Source: Sphingobacterium sp. SRCM116780
Lineage (GTDB): Bacteria > Bacteroidota > Bacteroidia > Sphingobacteriales > Sphingobacteriaceae
DNA: 64,000 nt
Assembly (NCBI RefSeq): GCF_021442025.1
Contig: NZ_CP090446.1
Span: 1,798,001 to 1,862,000 of the forward strand
Direction of reading: 5' to 3'
Every line of letters begins with the position of its first letter. Positions within the stretch are counted from its first letter, which is position 1. Shown here in pieces: positions 17,734 to 27,900 of the stretch. The notes under the pieces were generated by a model that was not told where the DNA came from, made no database searches, and was given only the letters and a program-made list of their open reading frames with translations. The position numbers were made by a program, and so were the translations under genes.

Positions 17734-18195
17734 TTATTTAAACGTTGTATTTTCACGTACATAGTTTAAATCAGAACCTTCGGATATCATGTAAAGACTT
17801 CCCTCCTCATATCCTTTTTGAAGATTATAGTAGATTGTTAAATCATTAGAAACCACTTTCACAGAATCGTCTACTTTTATATCATTCGAAATTGTAGTAT
17901 ATAATTCCGCTAAATCATTCTTAATTCTGTATGGATAAATTCCCTTAAATTCATTATGAACAATGCTTTTATAGAAGTCATTGACATTGCATTTAATGAG
18001 TTTTAATTCAATGATTCCAAAAGCATGATTATTCGACCTTTGAATTCTAACGATTATACCTTCAAATGCAACATTATTATGTAATAATCTATTAGACTTT
18101 GCAATCTCTTTCTTTGATAATTGAAAATTATAATATATCAAATAAGAAATAACAAATACAGTAAAGATCCGTACTATATGCCTAAAATTTTTCAT
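17734..18195 (-). CDS. Candidate immunity protein, membrane-anchored (intact copy)
   Basis: 153 residues, family unknown. It begins with a basic n-region and one hydrophobic segment (about residues 8-24, VRIFTVFVISYLIYYNF), followed by a soluble domain. It is clearly paralogous to the broken gene at 18754-19215: both share FGIIELKL, a G-I-Y-P-Y-(R/K)-I-(K/R)-N motif, VKVVSN and an LNYVRE ending. It follows directly on the last 47 codons of an RHS tip (18246-18386), and the broken paralogue follows the matching tip at 19300-20078. This repeated tip-then-gene order is the reason for calling it an immunity gene. Within 26 nt after its stop, 22 positions match the sequence after the paralogue. 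Confidence 0.65.
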   Translation of the reverse strand: MKNFRHIVRIFTVFVISYLIYYNFQLSKKEIAKSNRLLHNNVAFEGIIVRIQRSNNHAFGIIELKLIKCNVNDFYKSIVHNEFKGIYPYRIKNDLAELYTTISNDIKVDDSVKVVSNDLTIYYNLQKGYEEGSLYMISEGSDLNYVRENTTFK

Positions 18196-18245
18196 TTTTT
18201 TTATTTAGTAATAATTCTGATTCAACAACAGATGTCATAATGACC

Positions 18246-18386
18246 TCATTTCATTATTTCCCTTAATTTAGCCACCGTTCCAATTGATATGGCAGAATCT
18301 ATAGGGTTTATCTTATTATTAAGCCTGTCCAGAAATTCTCTTTGAGATGTAGGTTTAACATCATTAATTAACCATGTCTGAGCCCT
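18246..18386 (-). pseudogene. C-terminal scrap of an RHS tip
   Basis: On the minus strand an open frame of 47 codons without its own start reads RAQTWLINDVKPTSQREFL, LNNKINPIDSAISIG and ends LREIMK-stop. The segment AQTWLINDVKPT-QR-FLDRLNNKINPI-SAI is shared with the orphan tip at 19300-20078. It begins abruptly a few bases from the hairpin-ended insertion at 18391-18528, so the rest of this tip was lost or separated by that event. The candidate immunity gene 17734-18195 follows 50 nt later. Confidence 0.75.
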
Positions 18387-18390
18387 CTTT

Positions 18391-18528
18391 GGTTTAAGTG
18401 TTCCAACGGGTCACTTAAATCCTTTTTAGCCACCAGGTCTCCAGACCAAGATACAGTACTACACGAATGTTATATGGACATACCCTATGTTGGATTAAGT
18501 GACCGCAGAAATAGCGAACACTTAAACC
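18391..18528. mobile_element. 138-bp insertion with hairpin-forming terminal inverted repeats (MITE-like)
   Basis: GGTTTAAGTGTTC at 18391-18403 is the exact reverse complement of 18516-18528. Just inside, GGTCACTTAA (18409-18418) is the exact reverse complement of 18495-18504. Each end can therefore fold by itself (TTTAAGTG with CACTTAAA-type pairing) and the two ends pair with each other. It encodes no protein and separates RHS fragments. A third copy of the same end structure occurs at 20649-20688. The family is not identified; it may be a remnant of an insertion sequence. Confidence 0.55.
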
Positions 18529-18753
18529 AGAGGAGTCCTTTTTCCTTTTGGATCATCAGTATATCCCTTTAGGTATAAAAACATTTCATTTCCAAGTATT
18601 ATTGGAGAAGTTTCCTCATTCTGATTAGCAATATCTACTTCGATTATATATTGAATAATTAACATACTTTTCTGTAAGTGGGTCAATAACACTCCAGCTT
18701 CGCATCATAGAACCTTGCTCCGTAGTCGTAATGGTCCCCAAGCTTACCTAGCC
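18529..18753 (-). pseudogene. RHS core fragment, frameshifted
   Basis: The minus strand reads [15 protein letters not shown] (18700-18745), then shifts frame to WSVIDPLTEKYVNYS, which is the start of the RHS-associated core after the YD repeats (compare [20 protein letters not shown] in the intact effector). After another frame change it reads IIEVDIANQNEETSPIILG and ends TPLV-stop next to the insertion at 18528. The fragment begins within 10 nt of the stop of the broken immunity gene. Non-functional. Confidence 0.7.
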
Positions 18754-19215
18754 TTATTTAAACTTTGTATGTTCTCGCACATAGTTTAAATTATAGCCTT
18801 TAGTTATAATATAAAGATTATCTACTTCACCCGATGTTTTAGGATTAAAATAAATCATAAAATTGTTTGAGACGACCTTTACTTGATCTCCCAACTTTCT
18901 GTCAACCGAAATGGTACAATATAATTCTGCTATACCATTTCTAATTTTGTAAGGGTAAATTCCTCCACCATCATCTTTTCCAATATTTTCATTAAAGTTT
19001 TTAACATTGGACTCCAATAGCTTTAACTCAATTATCCCAAAAGAATGATTCGTCGACTTTCACATTCCTATAACTACCCCTTCGAATGTTATGTTATTAC
19101 TCAAAAGCTTATCAGATCTTATTGCTTCCTTTTTTGATGAATCGAAATCACGAATCATCAAAAAAGAAAAAATAGATAACGCGACGATTAACCCTAAATA
19201 TCTTAACTTCTTCAT
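18754..19215 (-). pseudogene. Candidate immunity gene, broken by an in-frame stop
   Basis: Paralogue of 17734-18195. It starts MKKLRYLGLIVALSIFSFL (one hydrophobic segment), runs to FEGVVIGM, meets TGA at 19060-19062, and continues in the same frame with KSTNHSFGIIELKLLE to LNYVREHTKFK. The intact copy has CAA (Gln) exactly where this copy has TGA, and the flanking residues align one to one without gaps, so this is a nonsense change and not a frameshift. It follows the orphan tip at 19300-20078. Confidence 0.8.
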
Positions 19216-19299
19216 TTTATTATATTTTAAAGGTTCTGAATAAAAAGACTTAATGAAACTTACTTTTAGTAAATTTCTCAATTTAGCCACCGTTCCTGT

Positions 19300-20078
19300 T
19301 TATATGGCAGAACCTATAGGGTTTATCTTATTATTGAGCCTGTCCAGAAATCCTCTTTGAGCAGTAGGCTTAACATCATTTATTAACCATGTCTGAGCAC
19401 CCATACCAACTACCACTCCTAAATTACCACCTACTCCTACATTCATTCCTATCAACACTCCTTTCCAACCCAGTTTATCTGCCGAACCAGTAACCACTCC
19501 TCCTGCTACCACTTTAACGTCTGCTGCAGCTCCTTGAGAGATCGTTATACCTGGATAACCTTCTGGGGATCTATTCTTCTTACTGAAGTATTATATGCAA
19601 TGGAAACACTACCACCAACACTTGCATTTAAGGGTGCTTGTGCTCCCACCGAAATGCTTAAATGTGTACCCGCATAAACGTAATTATAATCGCTATAATT
19701 CTTATCAGTAAAATTTACCACAGATAATTCAGCCCCACCGCTTCCACCAACTCCTAATGATCCACCTAGATCCGCCTGTACTGTATAACCTATTGCAAAT
19801 CTACTTGGATCTACATTGCCTGCACCAATATCAATTGTAGTGTTATTTTTTAAGTCAAAAGGAACATTATAAACGATATCCTCCCCAGCAGTTTTTACTC
19901 TCCACTCTTTATTATCAGTTCCTTGGACAACAATATTTTCCAGCATCCCATCTGGATCAATAAACCGTAATGGATTGTCATATGCATAACGATATGGTGA
20001 CCATTTTCTATTAACCTCGGATTTCGGATCGATCACATTCCATCTTCCTATCTCTGCATCCCCGATAGATCGGGACAA
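19300..20078 (-). pseudogene. Orphan RHS core end plus glycine-rich C-terminal tip, frameshifted
   Basis: From 20055 the minus strand reads [18 protein letters not shown] and YDNPLRFIDPDGM, the conserved RHS-core end, then a tip rich in Gly, Ala and Ser (LGGSLGVGGSGGAELSV, ASVGGSVSIAYNTSV). At the four-G run 19565-19568 the frame breaks; with one extra C on the coding strand it would continue DPPEGYPGITISQGAAADVKVVAGGVVTG to NPIGSAI, stop at 19300-19302. The sibling scrap at 18246-18386 has TCA where this copy has the TAA stop and reads on 12 more codons, so the stop is also probably secondary. A decayed, displaced effector end. Confidence 0.75.
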
Positions 20079-20083
20079 GCTGC
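20061..20083. repeat. 23-bp palindromic insertion in an RHS core remnant
   Basis: Where the intact core has GCATC-ATA-GAACC, this copy has GCATC, then CCCGATAGATCGGG (a perfect CCCGAT/ATCGGG hairpin), ACAAGCTGC, then GAACC. The net gain of 20 nt shifts the frame between DYGARF and DAEIGRWN. Confidence 0.6.
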
Positions 20084-20605
20084 GAACCTTGCACCATAAT
20101 CCAACTGTCCTTCCAGAAAATAAGTAGCTCCCAAAGTATGCGTACCTACATTCAGGTCACTCTGCATTTATTCGGAAATAATTTGTCTTTTAGCTGACCT
20201 CATGAACCGCTATGCGGTTTCCTTGCTATTATAAAGCTACTTACTATTTACAATAGCCTTGGTCTTTCCAAATGGATAGTAATCCTGTTTCTATACAACC
20301 GTTGCAATTGGTGCTGCAGCAGTTCCTGTCTGCTTGATCACCGAGCGTACATTGCCCAGATGATCGGTTAGGTTGTAGTGGTAGCTGTAAGTTCCAGCAC
20401 TGTTCAACAGGAAGCCTTCTTCTGTAGCGATCCGTTCGATCACACTGCTACTGCTCCAAGATTGCCGTATTCGATACCACCAATATAATCTTGCTCTGTA
20501 GTTACAGCAGCAACCGTTGCTGTCTTTTTCAGTTTAGCTCCTGTTGCATCATACAAATAAGCAGCCGTTCTTCCTGTTATTGTTGCTGTTTTGGACAGGT
20601 TTCAT
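20079..20605 (-). pseudogene. Decayed RHS core upstream of the orphan tip
   Basis: The minus strand contains recognisable core pieces in different frames: [32 protein letters not shown], then after a frameshift [16 protein letters not shown] and [19 protein letters not shown], a stop, QDYYPFGKTKAIVN, a stop, and FLEGQLDYGARF. The order is the same as in the intact effector ([50 protein letters not shown]), so this is the 3' half of a second RHS gene inactivated by several lesions. Confidence 0.8.
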
Positions 20606-20648
20606 CGGTTCTGATCTATTTCTAGACGAAGTCTTAGTTTTATATATT

Positions 20649-20688
20649 GGATTTAAGTGTCATCAGAAATAGCGGACACTTAAACCAA
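20649..20688. repeat. Third copy of the insertion end sequence
   Basis: TTTAAGTGTC (20652-20661) is the exact reverse complement of GACACTTAAA (20675-20684), and the loop shares CAGAAATAGCG with the end at 18490-18528. It lies just upstream of the decayed RHS core, so the same element probably also cut the locus here. Confidence 0.55.
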
Positions 20689-20765
20689 GGGGGAAAACAC
20701 TTAACCTTAAAAAATTGAGTTTGAATTTCACATGTTATTTTGAATCTTACTTAGTTAATCAAAAG

Positions 20766-21506
20766 CTATAAAAGATTCATAGATATTTCTATTTTCATTG
20801 GAGGATTACTTTTATTCATCTTTTCTTGAAACTGATTAAAGAATGATTCTTGTTCTACATATTGAATAACGTTAGTTCCTGGCTTTGAGACAAAATATAC
20901 ACCGTCCTTTATATCTTTGAAATCGGATAGATCTTTTGTTATTTTCTTCAAATTCCCATTGTCTAGTGAGTAAATACCAATAGGTAAATTTTCAAAATTT
21001 AAATTTAGGCCTATCAAATTTCCGTAATTAAGACTTTTTTCAAGCTTATTCTTTGGATCATAAAAGTTATATATTCCATTTTTTTTCAAAATCATATAAT
21101 TAGGGAATTCATCTATTAAGCTATCTAAAATTATTTTATCATTTGGTAATCTTTCAATTATATTTCCTTTTTCAATAGCATACCATCCTTGAAAATTGCT
21201 TTTTTCTTTATCAACAATACATAAATATTTGCTTGTAATAAATAAATCTTCTTTTTTTGCAAGGTTTATTTTATATGCTGCAGAGTATTTTCCAGAATTT
21301 TGTATAACTACTCGATTAATAGAAAACTTTCCAAAAGGACTATCATTTATAATATTTCCTATTATTATTCCTTTACTAGTTATGCTGATTAAAGTATCTA
21401 TTTTAAAATGATCTTTATTAATTCTTTCTAAATCTAATGTATTGGATCTACTATCGCATGCAATTATTAGTAAAACTAATACATACATTAATATTATTTT
21501 AATCAT
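20766..21506 (-). CDS. Hypothetical lipoprotein, candidate immunity partner of the RHS effector
   Basis: 246 residues, no family recognised. The N-terminus [17 protein letters not shown] is a short lipoprotein signal with Cys17 as the likely lipid site. The rest is rich in Ile, Lys and Asn and has no obvious catalytic motif; several short beta-like segments ([24 protein letters not shown]) suggest a beta-rich fold. Its ATG overlaps the stop of the RHS effector by 4 nt, so the two are translated together. An overlapping downstream gene is the usual place of the immunity gene for a C-terminal toxin tip, and lipid anchoring would suit protection against an envelope-acting toxin. Inference only. 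Confidence 0.65.
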   Translation of the reverse strand: MIKIILMYVLVLLIIACDSRSNTLDLERINKDHFKIDTLISITSKGIIIGNIINDSPFGKFSINRVVIQNSGKYSAAYKINLAKKEDLFITSKYLCIVDKEKSNFQGWYAIEKGNIIERLPNDKIILDSLIDEFPNYMILKKNGIYNFYDPKNKLEKSLNYGNLIGLNLNFENLPIGIYSLDNGNLKKITKDLSDFKDIKDGVYFVSKPGTNVIQYVEQESFFNQFQEKMNKSNPPMKIEISMNLL

Positions 21507-24500
21507 TTTCTATCCCTTAAGTATTGATAATATAATGTGGTTGTTTCTTCAAGATTACTATTGTCATTTCTTGTTTTATTTGTTTGATTTAGATAACCCC
21601 TTATAATAGATTCAATATGATTGTTTTGATTGTCCTTAGGGCTATCTCCAAAATAGTTATCATAAGTGTTATACCCCTCAGCCGCGTTCAAAGAAGTATT
21701 TAAATCTATCCCTAATTCAGCAATACTTTTACCCCACATATAATTCAATGCTTCATGATTATTCATATAAATTCCATCCAAATTAATCAACTCTCCAGGA
21801 GCGAAATTAGGTCTAAAATCTAAATTTCCTCCGTCAGATTCACGTACGACATCTTCATAACTATTTATTCCTTGAATACTATTCGAAACCATCTCATTTT
21901 GAACATCTGAAGTAAAACTATTGTTAAATTCCCCAGTAAACCTCGCTCCTAATCCAATTCCTGATCTCCTATTTTCTCGAGGATCACCTAAAACAGATTC
22001 CGAACTTAAAACTCTTACAGCATTAAAAGATTTTTTATCCCCTGTAGTCCAAATAAAGTCAGCGTTACTATTTATAGCTAGATAATATTGATCTATATAT
22101 GAATCTTTTATTCTGCTTATTTCTTTTCCATCTAAATTTAATAGTATTTTATCAGTTGGTCCTCTTCCATCAGGATCAATAAACCGAACCGGATTATCAA
22201 AGGTATAGTTGTATGGAGAATGTCTGCGCATTTTCTCCGCCAAAGGATCCACTACATTCCATCTACCGATCTCTGCATCATAGAACCGAGCCCCGTAGTC
22301 ATATTGATCACCTAATTCTGACTGAATTTCCTTGCCATTATAAAGATACTTATTTCCTGCACCACTTACAAATACCCCCTTACGCTTACCAAATGGATAA
22401 TAATTATCGCGTTGAACCAGATCTATTGTTGTGGCAGAACTTCCTCGTTTCAAAGTTGCGCGAACATTATCGAGATGGTCTGTCAAATTATAATGGTAGA
22501 TATAGTTATTACCACTCTTCAGGGCATAACCCTCCGAATTGTGAATCATATCGATAGTCGTGCCATTGTACTCAATATTTCCAACATACTCCTTTACAGT
22601 TGTAATTCCACTGACTATAGCGGTCTTGCGTAGTTTCGTACCCATTGCATCATATAAATAGCTCACATCGGTACCTGTCTTAACAGCAATTTTGGGCAAG
22701 TTTAGATGGTTATATGTAAAAGTCATACCCATTCGATCGGTCTTGGCATTGCCATTGCCATCATAGGTATAGTTACCTCCTAATCCACCAGTCAATCCAG
22801 TTAGTTGATTGCCATTATAAGTATAGGTCGTCACTGTTCCTGCATCCCGCTTCAAGGTTTTGATATTGCCCATATCGTCATAAGTTATCAACTCTGTCAT
22901 GGCTGTATTACTTCCGTTGAGTAGTCTATTGAGCGCGTCATACTGATAACTGAAGATATTAGGGAGTGTACGATCATCGCCCCAAAACTGTTGGCTGATG
23001 TTACCATTCCATTGTGGATTCGTACCATCTTGATATTTCAACTGCTGGCTGAATTTATCCGAAATGCTCTTGCTTAACCAGCCTCGTTCATTATATGTAT
23101 AGTCCGTATTGTTAACAAAGCTGCTCTCTGTTGACATCGCTTTCCCCACCGATTTGTTCTTGAGCTGACCAATCTCATTGTAACTATTAGAGGCCAATAT
23201 CACTGTATCTTGAGCATTGATTTTTTCCTTCACAGCTATCAAACGACCAACATGATCATAGTCATTCTTACTTACGATGGTGGTAGCTGTACCTGTCTTT
23301 GGTGTATGGACCCGTGTACTTTTGATCAGCTCGCCAGGAAAGTTGTACTCATTGGTCACCACGTCCGTTCCTTCTAGATGATTTTGAGAGGCTGTCCGTA
23401 TTACCCTGCCATAGTCATCGTAGTAGTTGATCCTGAGCAGCGTAGATGTACCATCATCTTTAGCAACCTTCGTAGCTGTCAGCAATCCCTTGGTTTTGAT
23501 ACTTTTCGTAATTCCTATAGGTTGGAGACCTGTTGTCGTATTTCCATTGAAGGTATAGTCGTCATAATAATTTGTCACTAATATTGAGGGCGATCCCAAT
23601 GGAAAAGCTTGATTTGTCGTATACTCTGCAGTTCCAACACGGTCCTCCCAATATTTGGTTACTGTATTTACATCCGTCTGAGCAGCGATTTGGTTGCTGT
23701 AGGACTTGGTAAATTTACCTGTGATCGCAACATGTCCAAATGCATCATATTTTGTATACAACCATTGGTTCTGTGTACGTAGTACTGAATCCTGAGTCAT
23801 CACTACCTGATTATTCTTGTTGTAAACTAACCATTCCCAGCCTTTACCTGGAATTTTTCTCTCAATCAGTCTTCTCCTATCATCATAATTATAGGCGTAG
23901 ATATATTTACCAAAATTAGGGTCAGTAGACTTGATTGTAAAACTGTTTGCCGTTACTCCTGGAGGAATAACATACCTCAGATCACCAAAATCATCATAGA
24001 TATAGTATGTATTCAATGACTTCGTCTCCGATTCCCAAACACGTTTTAACACCACTCGATCCGCAAAATCCTTGTATTCGTCCACAGATCCTGTACGGCT
24101 GGTTGTATTGGTACTGTTCTCATCGCGAATGGTAATCAAATGCAGTTTACCTGTAAGATAATTACCTGTACTGCTTGCCCCATCCACTCCTATATTCCAT
24201 AGTTTTACCGCGTCGTTTCCTGTCGTTGTGTTGGTAGCATAGTTCGTCTTTACTGTATGACCTGTTCCCACAATAGCTGCTGGTTGCCAAGCGTCTCCGG
24301 GTGCTCCCTGCTCAATAACACGATTCAGCGGACTGTTCTCGAAGATTGTTACTGAAAAAGGTTTGTTCGTACGAACAATACCGACGATGTCTCCTCCAGT
24401 CGTTTTGCTGTAAAAGGTAGTTACATTTGTATTTCCTCCTGTCTTGTATGCACCATTGCCTTCGGTATGCACATAAGGCAGATATTTATTACTCTCCCTT

Positions 24501-24919
24501 CCAAATACATCGTATTCCTTATGTTCTACAATATCCTTGTATAATGGACTTGCCATTAACTGCACTGTTTGAAGAGATCTCCCTAATCCATCGAAATATT
24601 GGATGGTTTGATTCTCTTGTCCAATATTCCGTAAGGTATTCAGAGTCTGAGGTGTTACTCCTGATATTCGAAATGTTCGTGTCAATATATAATTCTGCCC
24701 TATACTAGGCTGACTCATCAATGTAGGAAAGCCTGCTATACTGATTGTGACTGTTTTGCCTGTAGGAATATAAAATCCATTGGTGAGGGTAACGCTTTTT
24801 AGTGCTTGTATGTTCGTTTGGTTGCTATAGCTATTAAGAATGAGATCATTCTGTATGGTCTGTCCTTGAGCAATACTGGTTGCAAATAAGGATAATATGG
24901 CTAGAATATGTCTTTTCAT
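21503..24919 (-). CDS. RHS/YD-repeat effector with distinct C-terminal tip (DUF6443 N-terminus)
   Basis: 1138 residues. A signal peptide (1-19, [12 protein letters not shown]) is followed by a DUF6443-like region (about 80-160, [31 protein letters not shown]), many YD repeats (about 290-800, such as [41 protein letters not shown]) and the RHS-associated core (about 830-919, [52 protein letters not shown]). The last 219 residues (920-1138) are a separate tip with [39 protein letters not shown] and YFGDSPKDN. The order of these blocks recalls polymorphic toxin type 44, but I could not confirm it. It starts 12 nt after another RHS-type gene and overlaps a lipoprotein gene. Confidence 0.9.
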   Translation of the reverse strand: MKRHILAILSLFATSIAQGQTIQNDLILNSYSNQTNIQALKSVTLTNGFYIPTGKTVTISIAGFPTLMSQPSIGQNYILTRTFRISGVTPQTLNTLRNIGQENQTIQYFDGLGRSLQTVQLMASPLYKDIVEHKEYDVFGRESNKYLPYVHTEGNGAYKTGGNTNVTTFYSKTTGGDIVGIVRTNKPFSVTIFENSPLNRVIEQGAPGDAWQPAAIVGTGHTVKTNYATNTTTGNDAVKLWNIGVDGASSTGNYLTGKLHLITIRDENSTNTTSRTGSVDEYKDFADRVVLKRVWESETKSLNTYYIYDDFGDLRYVIPPGVTANSFTIKSTDPNFGKYIYAYNYDDRRRLIERKIPGKGWEWLVYNKNNQVVMTQDSVLRTQNQWLYTKYDAFGHVAITGKFTKSYSNQIAAQTDVNTVTKYWEDRVGTAEYTTNQAFPLGSPSILVTNYYDDYTFNGNTTTGLQPIGITKSIKTKGLLTATKVAKDDGTSTLLRINYYDDYGRVIRTASQNHLEGTDVVTNEYNFPGELIKSTRVHTPKTGTATTIVSKNDYDHVGRLIAVKEKINAQDTVILASNSYNEIGQLKNKSVGKAMSTESSFVNNTDYTYNERGWLSKSISDKFSQQLKYQDGTNPQWNGNISQQFWGDDRTLPNIFSYQYDALNRLLNGSNTAMTELITYDDMGNIKTLKRDAGTVTTYTYNGNQLTGLTGGLGGNYTYDGNGNAKTDRMGMTFTYNHLNLPKIAVKTGTDVSYLYDAMGTKLRKTAIVSGITTVKEYVGNIEYNGTTIDMIHNSEGYALKSGNNYIYHYNLTDHLDNVRATLKRGSSATTIDLVQRDNYYPFGKRKGVFVSGAGNKYLYNGKEIQSELGDQYDYGARFYDAEIGRWNVVDPLAEKMRRHSPYNYTFDNPVRFIDPDGRGPTDKILLNLDGKEISRIKDSYIDQYYLAINSNADFIWTTGDKKSFNAVRVLSSESVLGDPRENRRSGIGLGARFTGEFNNSFTSDVQNEMVSNSIQGINSYEDVVRESDGGNLDFRPNFAPGELINLDGIYMNNHEALNYMWGKSIAELGIDLNTSLNAAEGYNTYDNYFGDSPKDNQNNHIESIIRGYLNQTNKTRNDNSNLEETTTLYYQYLRDRK

Positions 24920-24931
24920 AACTTAACTTGA

Positions 24932-27900
24932 TTAATTGGGATTGTAATGATAATCAAAGGATTTGTTCACATTCTTGAACTGATCCAAAATGACCTGTAA
25001 TCTTTGCATGCCATCGTAGTTGTAGTACTCTGTAACTCCTCGTGGATCTGTCTTACTCGTCATACCTACAAGTGGTTTGTACGTGTAAGTACTAACCTGC
25101 GATTTTGGTAGGTTTGCTCTGAGTAACTGGATCGTACTATTGATGGTTTCTGCTGTTACTCCATTTGCATTTAAAGCATCTAGCTTGTTTGTAGCTATAG
25201 TACCAGATCCCAATGCGGTAAGTACTTCTGCATATGTCGCATTCTCAATCTTCGCAACAGGATATTGGCCTATATAACCCCAAATATAGACGGTAGTTGT
25301 TGACGCATCCATACTAACTTGAGTAGGATTACCGTATGTATCATAAAGATGATAGATAATTCGTGGTTCAATAGTTTTATTAACTCCTGTATTCGATTTT
25401 ACTGTAGACAATTGAGGCACACTATTAAATAAGGCATAATCATTAATAACTTGCGAAAACTTCCCATTAATTGTTTGTTTAGTTTCAATTGGAATACTGA
25501 TTCTATTCGTCTCTGTCAATTTATTTACGACAGAATTACCTGTTATATCTGGTGGATATTTATAATCAATAGTCTTTAATACTTCAGTACCAGATTTTAA
25601 CTCTTCCTTTGTTATATAATTGTAGGTAGGATTATACGTATAATTCATTATAGACTCTATCGGCACACCATTTTCAAAGATTGTTTCTTTCTTTTGGTCA
25701 AGTCTCACCCATATTGGTCTTAAGGCTGGATAAAGAAAATTAAGCCTTGTTACTTGAGTATTATTTTCATGTGTATATATATCTCCATTTGGGATAAGGT
25801 AAGGAAGAGAGGTCGTTGTATATCTGCTCTTATTAATACCCCAAGCTATATTTTTTTCTAATATATTATATATATATTCCGTTGTCTTTACTGGCTTTAG
25901 GCTCTGATTTTCCTCCCTAAATAGACTGTCTCTTAACAATGTTCCATTTTCTTGATATTTAAATCCCTCTACACCAGAAGGATTAATATCATAAGCATAA
26001 TTGGAATCACTGAATTTAAAATTGTAGTATAAGTTTTTATCAGGTTTATTTATATACTCATATAAAGCCACACCATTTTTAGAGCCATTAATGAGGTCAA
26101 CATCTGTTACATATACCGATGAATAACCAACAGAAAAACCATTACCTCTTCCTCCATCAGACGTCTGATACAAACGATTTTTCATGTATCGAGGGTAGAA
26201 CATTAATTTACCTGATGAAAATCCTGGAGAATAATAATCATATCGGAAATAATTAGTCGTATACTTAAATGATTTCCCAGAAACAAACTTATTATTCCTA
26301 TCATAATTGTTTATCATGTTAATCCTTAAGCCCCCGCCTATCCCTAAATAATTTTTCTTTATATAATCTTCTGGATAACCATTTATTCCTGTGGCACTAG
26401 CTGTGATTGACTTTAATTGTTTAAACAAACTGCCTCCGACCATAAAAATATAATTTCCAGGTGGTATCAAAATATCTTCTGAAATATATGTCATTTTCTT
26501 GTTTTCTGAAACAGGGGGGGCTGGCAAGAAATTATTACCATGTAAAGTGTATTTAAATAATGGATTCAAATCATTAATATCTTTTTTAATACTTATTTCC
26601 AAAGAGGGGTCGCCTGTGTACAAATATTGATCCAGAACGAACTCTACAGAAATATTGAATTTCTTTGAGCTATTCGCAACGATGAAAGATTTTAACTGAT
26701 GAGGCATATTATTTAATCCATTTGCTTGACTTTCTGTAAAAGAATTAGATTCCCGAGTATACATGAGATTCCTTTTATAGGAATCATTTTCAAAGTTGTC
26801 CGTATGAAATCTATTCGGCTCAAAGGCAAATTGTGTCTGTCCTCCCGTTGGATACGTAATTTTTTCTAAGATAAAAGCTTTGTTATACTCAGCATTAGCC
26901 TCTCTGTTTGCACCATATCCTCCATAATTGAATTTTGGCATTCCATTTTCATAAGAATCAAACTGAATTAAATCTGGTATTAATGCTAAGTTATTAGCGC
27001 CATTATAATACCCCCAATGATCAATCGATGAGGATAGTTTTGAAGGTAATTTATCCTCATTATAAGTCAACTTATATACTTCTGGCTGATTGTCCGTATT
27101 TGTTCGCCATATTTCATCCAATCTCAATCTTTTTTCATTCCAAGATTTGGAAAAACTTCCCCTATTGGCGGCATCTATATAATAATGTTGTCCTGCAAAA
27201 TTTAAGTTTAATTGTTCTAAAGTGGGAAGATCTACTCCAGATACATTCGCATTGAAATAGTTTTGAATGAATTCCCATTTATGTTTATTAGATCCATATT
27301 CGTCATCAATATAGATGGTTTTCAATCGAGGTTCAGGTTCATTATCTTCTCTATCAAATTTATATTCGAACCTGACACTACCACCTGCGAACTGTATGTT
27401 ATCTAAATATACTACTTCATAATATCCAGTACTAGATTGTACATATTTTCCTAGGTCTCGGGAGTCTTGAGACCGAGAAAAAGTTCCCAAAAGCATATTG
27501 TTCTTTTTATAATTTAAACTTATAATAGAACCATTTATCGTTTCTATTTTTGTTAAGTAAAAACTACTATTGTGAGTGTCCTTTTGAGGACGATCTACAA
27601 ATTTCACTTTTTCTGTTTCATTAAAATAATATTTTGTTCCATCAGGCGTTGTTACTTTCCAAGATGCAACATCAGTTGTCGTGACAGTAGAATTGACCGT
27701 ATATTCAATTTTTAAATTGTCTTCTTTTTCCTTTAATACCTGGCCATTTCTTAAAACAATAAATTTACCCGAATATCCTAAAAAATTGTAATTAAATATA
27801 TCAGGCTCAAAATCATATCCTAATTCTGGGTCATTATATAAGCTGCTAATTCCTGCTATAAATTTATCATACGTCAGATTAGATGGTAAGGAGAATGGAA

